Source: Candidatus Eremiobacteraceae bacterium (GTDB lineage Bacteria > Vulcanimicrobiota > Vulcanimicrobiia > Eremiobacterales > Eremiobacteraceae). From it: a stretch of DNA of 64,000 nt. Where the stretch lies: contig DATFYX010000001.1 of NCBI GenBank assembly GCA_035314825.1, forward strand, positions 62,001 to 126,000, written 5' to 3'. Below, in pieces: positions 61,160 to 64,000 of the stretch. A program made the position numbers and the translations under genes. The notes under the pieces are model-generated. The model did not search any database. It was not told the DNA's origin and was given only the letters and a program-made list of their open reading frames with translations. Each line of letters starts with the position of its first letter. Positions within the stretch are counted from its first letter, which is position 1.

Positions 61160-63555
61160 GGCGACCCGAAGCTCTGCGGCAAGATCGAGCTGCCGGTCAG
61201 CCCGAAGTTCACGGTTTGGGTCGGGAACGCCAGCAGCACGAACGAGATGTCGAGCTCGTGCAGCGCCTGCCGGTACGCGAGCCGGATCTGATAGCAATCG
61301 TTGACCGTGTGGGTCAGAAAGTAGTTCTGGCCTTGCAGCCCGTGCAGCTTGAAGTCGTAGTTGCCGAGGAACTGCAGGTAGTCGTTGCGCCCGAGCGGCG
61401 TCGACAGCGTGATGGCGAGCGGGCCGTAGCCGGTGCCGTGGGGATCGTACGACTCGCCGAGCAGCACGTTCGCATAGGGTGACGGGTTGACCGTCATCTG
61501 ATAGTTGATCGAGCCGATGAACTTGTTCTTGAAGTCGTAGTTCGTCGTCGCCGTGAAATGGTACGCGCTCGCGTTGTAGATGTTGAGCGTCTCGTTGATC
61601 TGGTCGTATCCGACGAGCAGGTCGTAGGCCGGCATCGGCGTGTAGCCGCGCACGCTCTGCTCCTGATAGGCAAGCGTGTCGTCTGCGTGGCGCCCGAAGA
61701 ATTTCTGCAGCGAGAACTGCTCGGTGATCGCGCCGCGCTCGTCGCCGGTACCGTAGATGTCCTGGCGGATGCCGACCAGTCCGGACGCGGTGGCGCTGTC
61801 GCCGATCCGGTAGAGCGCCGTGCCGGCTTGTCCGTTGAGATCGTAGCGCGCAGTCGTGATCTTGTCATAGCCGTCGTCGTACACGCCGTCGATCAGCGTG
61901 AGCTGCAGCGGCAGGCGCAGGTTGCTGATCGAGAAGGGGCGGCTGCGGATGGTGAGCTCCGGCACCTTTTGCAGCCCGATGACGGGCTGCGTGGTCTCAC
62001 CGGCCGAGGTCGTATTGCTCGTCTGGCCGTGGTTGGTCGAGACGAGCAGGTCGGCGTCGAACGCGCGCGCGGCGTAGCGCGTGTCCTGCTGGAAGAGCAC
62101 CGAGCGCGAATACGAGTTGGATTCGAACGGCGTGCCGGCCGCGAAGACCGAGTTGTTGTACTGGAGCTGCAGCGAGACGTTCTCCGAAAACGCCGGCGAG
62201 AACGCGATGCTGTGGTTGATGAGCCCGCCCACCGAGCTGCTCGGCCCGGTGGTGGTCGCCGTGCCGCCGTAGCTGGTCGTGCTGCGCGCGCCGTTGTGCA
62301 CGACGTTGACGTTGGCGGACAGCGTCGGCGGAATCGTGTTGAGCAGCGACTGGCTCACGTAGCTCGCGTTCGCCGACAGCGTGACGTGGTGCGAGAAGAT
62401 GCGCTGGTAGGTCAGCCCTGAATTCAGCGAGTTGCGCACGCCCGTGTTCTGGAATTGATAGTTATTGCTGTGCAGGTCGTAGATCGTGAACTCGCCCGAT
62501 CCCGAGCCGTCGCGGCGCGCGAAATACAGATCGACACCCAGCCCGATGCCCGCTTTCTGGTAGAAATCGATATGGTACGTGCCGTAGAAATATTGGCTCG
62601 AGTAGAAATTGATATAGTTCTTCAGGAAAAAGCCGTAGATGGAGTTGTAGCCGATGCGCGGTGCGATCGCGCTCGGGCGCCGTTGGCCTTCTTGCGTCAG
62701 CGGCACGACGAGGATGCCAAGCCCGGCGACGAGATACTTGCCCAGGTAGAGCGCCGGGCTATGCGCGATGAGCCGGTCGTTGGGCCGCAGCTCGATCTCT
62801 TTGCCGGTGATGTGGTACGCGACGTGGTGCAGGTCGCAGGTCGTCACCCACCCGCGCTCGAGCACCGCGTGGCCGTTGTGGTCGATCGTGATGCGCTGGC
62901 CTTTGTAATAGACGAACCCGTGGATCCGCTCGGATTGAAAGGCGACCGCCGAGCTTTGCCCCTCGACCCCGTCCATGATGACGCGATCGCGGCCCACGTC
63001 ATAGTCGAGCGCCTGCGCGGTCGCGTTGTCGCCGTTGGCGGCGACGTAGTGGACGTTGCCGATGGCGCGCACGGTGCGCGTCGCGGCGTCGTAGTGCGCG
63101 CGGTCAGCGGTGATGCTTGAATCGCCAGAGACGATCAGCACGTGGCCGTCGGCGTCCATGTCTCCGTTCGCCTTGCCGTAGAGACGGTCGGCGGTGAGCC
63201 GGCCGAACCCGGGCGGCGGCGACGGCGGCGCAGCGGTCTCGCTCACCGCCGGCGCGCCCGAAACATGCGGAGCCGGCTGCACCGGACGGATGAGCACGGG
63301 GTACGAGTCCGGATCGGGCGGACCTGTGGGATTGCTCGCCGGCGTCTGCGGTGGTGCGGTGGGCGGCGTGATCATCGGCATCGGCATGGCACTGCCGGCA
63401 GCCGCAGATGGCACGGGCGACGGTGACGGGGTCGAGCTTATGGAATTCTGGTCGCCTGAGTCCGCGTTCGCATGGCCGCCGGCCGCGGCCACGAACAGCG
63501 CCGCAGCGAGGGCTGCGGCGGCGACTCCCCACGTGCGGCTGCGTCGTTCGCGCAA
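61156..63555 (-). CDS. lptD: LptD/OstA-like outer-membrane LPS-assembly protein
   Basis: A protein of about 799 residues. Signal segment (WGVAAAALAAALFVAAAGGHANA), a Pro/Ser-rich linker (about 45-115), an OstA/LptA-like beta-jellyroll (about 125-260: LTADRLYGKANGDMDADGHVLIVSGDSSITADRAHYD, ending in VLERGWVTTCD) and a large beta barrel ending in ILPQSFGSP. Fusion of jellyroll and barrel is the LptD layout. The start is TTG 63555, 7 bases after the lptF/G stop; no ATG fits. It would insert LPS into the outer leaflet. Confidence 0.85.
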   Translation of the reverse strand: MRERRSRTWGVAAAALAAALFVAAAGGHANADSGDQNSISSTPSPSPVPSAAAGSAMPMPMITPPTAPPQTPASNPTGPPDPDSYPVLIRPVQPAPHVSGAPAVSETAAPPSPPPGFGRLTADRLYGKANGDMDADGHVLIVSGDSSITADRAHYDAATRTVRAIGNVHYVAANGDNATAQALDYDVGRDRVIMDGVEGQSSAVAFQSERIHGFVYYKGQRITIDHNGHAVLERGWVTTCDLHHVAYHITGKEIELRPNDRLIAHSPALYLGKYLVAGLGILVVPLTQEGQRRPSAIAPRIGYNSIYGFFLKNYINFYSSQYFYGTYHIDFYQKAGIGLGVDLYFARRDGSGSGEFTIYDLHSNNYQFQNTGVRNSLNSGLTYQRIFSHHVTLSANASYVSQSLLNTIPPTLSANVNVVHNGARSTTSYGGTATTTGPSSSVGGLINHSIAFSPAFSENVSLQLQYNNSVFAAGTPFESNSYSRSVLFQQDTRYAARAFDADLLVSTNHGQTSNTTSAGETTQPVIGLQKVPELTIRSRPFSISNLRLPLQLTLIDGVYDDGYDKITTARYDLNGQAGTALYRIGDSATASGLVGIRQDIYGTGDERGAITEQFSLQKFFGRHADDTLAYQEQSVRGYTPMPAYDLLVGYDQINETLNIYNASAYHFTATTNYDFKNKFIGSINYQMTVNPSPYANVLLGESYDPHGTGYGPLAITLSTPLGRNDYLQFLGNYDFKLHGLQGQNYFLTHTVNDCYQIRLAYRQALHELDISFVLLAFPTQTVNFGLTGSSILPQSFGSP

Positions 63556-63562
63556 AGGCGGA

Positions 63563-64000
63563 TTATCGTTCCTCGAGCAGGAGCAGCACGAGGCCCGCGG
63601 AGCCCATGATGATGTTGGGCGCCCACGCGGCGAGCACCGGCGGCATGGCGCCGCTCTTGCCGAGCGCATTCGTGGCGGCCATGATCAGATAGTACCCGAG
63701 CAGGATGACGATGGCGAAGATCGCCGCCACGCCCCGGCCCCGTTTGCCGAAGCGGATGCCCATGGGCAGTGCGATGAGCACGCCGATCAAGCAGGCGGCG
63801 GGCATCGCGTATTTCTGCTGCAGCGACATCTCCAGCTGCGTGACGTCCTGGCCGCCGGTGCGCAGGTTCTGGATCTGCAGCCGCAGCTCGCGCGAGTTGG
63901 TCTCGAACGCGCTTTGCGGCGAGTACAGCAGACTGGTGTCGCCCAACGGGAACTCGAGCCGGTCGAAGTGCTTCACCTGCGACACCGTGCCCTGAAAACC
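63563..64000 (-). CDS. LptF/LptG-family permease, 5' part outside the window
   Basis: C-terminal 145 residues of a YjgP/YjgQ-type permease of the LPS exporter. A periplasmic beta part (YSPQSAFETNSRELRLQIQNLRTGG) is followed by LEMSLQQKYAMPAACLIGVLIALPMGIRFGKRGRGVA, then two more membrane helices ending in LVLLLLEER. The P-x-G-x-R pattern after the helix is diagnostic of LptF/G. The gene runs beyond base 64000, so the N-terminus is not seen, and F versus G cannot be decided. Confidence 0.9.
   Translation of the reverse strand, partial: GFQGTVSQVKHFDRLEFPLGDTSLLYSPQSAFETNSRELRLQIQNLRTGGQDVTQLEMSLQQKYAMPAACLIGVLIALPMGIRFGKRGRGVAAIFAIVILLGYYLIMAATNALGKSGAMPPVLAAWAPNIIMGSAGLVLLLLEER

Overview
The window is a gene-dense, high-GC bacterial chromosome segment with no prophage, insertion sequence or CRISPR array and no gene-free stretch longer than about 230 bases. 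The organism is diderm: the right end carries LPS-transport genes (lptC, an lptD/OstA-type barrel, lptF/G), apolipoprotein N-acyltransferase (lnt), a TonB-dependent receptor and several lipoproteins. Many starts are GTG or TTG, neighbouring genes often overlap by 1-4 bases, and two genes appear leaderless. No marker fixes the phylum; a deep diderm lineage such as Eremiobacterota would fit, but this is only a guess.

Region by region: 0-4.5 kb holds the 3' part of alaS, a secreted protein and a membrane protein. 4.5-19.3 kb is one long phosphate block: a PhoB-type regulator, a PhoR-type kinase without membrane segments, phoU, a four-repeat Pho box, pstS-pstC-pstA-pstB, a TonB receptor, a secreted propeller/phosphoesterase fusion, and a second, divergent pstC-pstA-pstB set with no pstS. 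The ATPase of that second set keeps Walker A but has lost the Q-loop, signature, catalytic-glutamate and switch-histidine residues. 19.3-23.6 kb has a cystathionine beta-synthase/gamma-synthase pair, a propeller protein and an IclR regulator. 23.7-26.5 kb encodes the TldD/TldE protease pair. 27.1 kb has tRNA-Leu(CAG), followed by glutamate dehydrogenase and an M61 peptidase.

30.5-34.1 kb carries a Tat-exported sulfite oxidase with its cytochrome c partner, a GNAT enzyme, a SnoaL-like secreted protein and an EgtD-type histidine methyltransferase. 34.1-38.3 kb, minus strand, is a PilZ / phosphoribosyltransferase / osmoprotectant ABC operon, preceded by an EAL-CBS-degenerate GGDEF protein. 40.5-45.3 kb is a three-subunit formate dehydrogenase whose catalytic subunit is a selenoprotein: an in-frame UGA is followed, at the spacing known from E. 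coli fdhF, by a GGUCU-loop SECIS hairpin. 45.3-49.7 kb holds a ferredoxin, an AstE-like hydrolase, a DUF72 protein, and a CAAX protease and flavoprotein that diverge around two tandem palindromes. 49.7-55.2 kb carries polA, fpg, an S1 protein and coaE. 55.2-64 kb is an envelope and stress region: polysaccharide deacetylase, KGG-repeat protein, sugar-phosphate isomerase, lptC, lnt, lptD and lptF/G.

The strongest points for a second look are the PstS-less Pst-like transporter with a probable pseudo-ATPase, its placement in an apparent organophosphate-acquisition locus with 11-bp-repeat Pho boxes, the SECIS-dependent formate dehydrogenase, and the twin palindromic operator at 48.0 kb.
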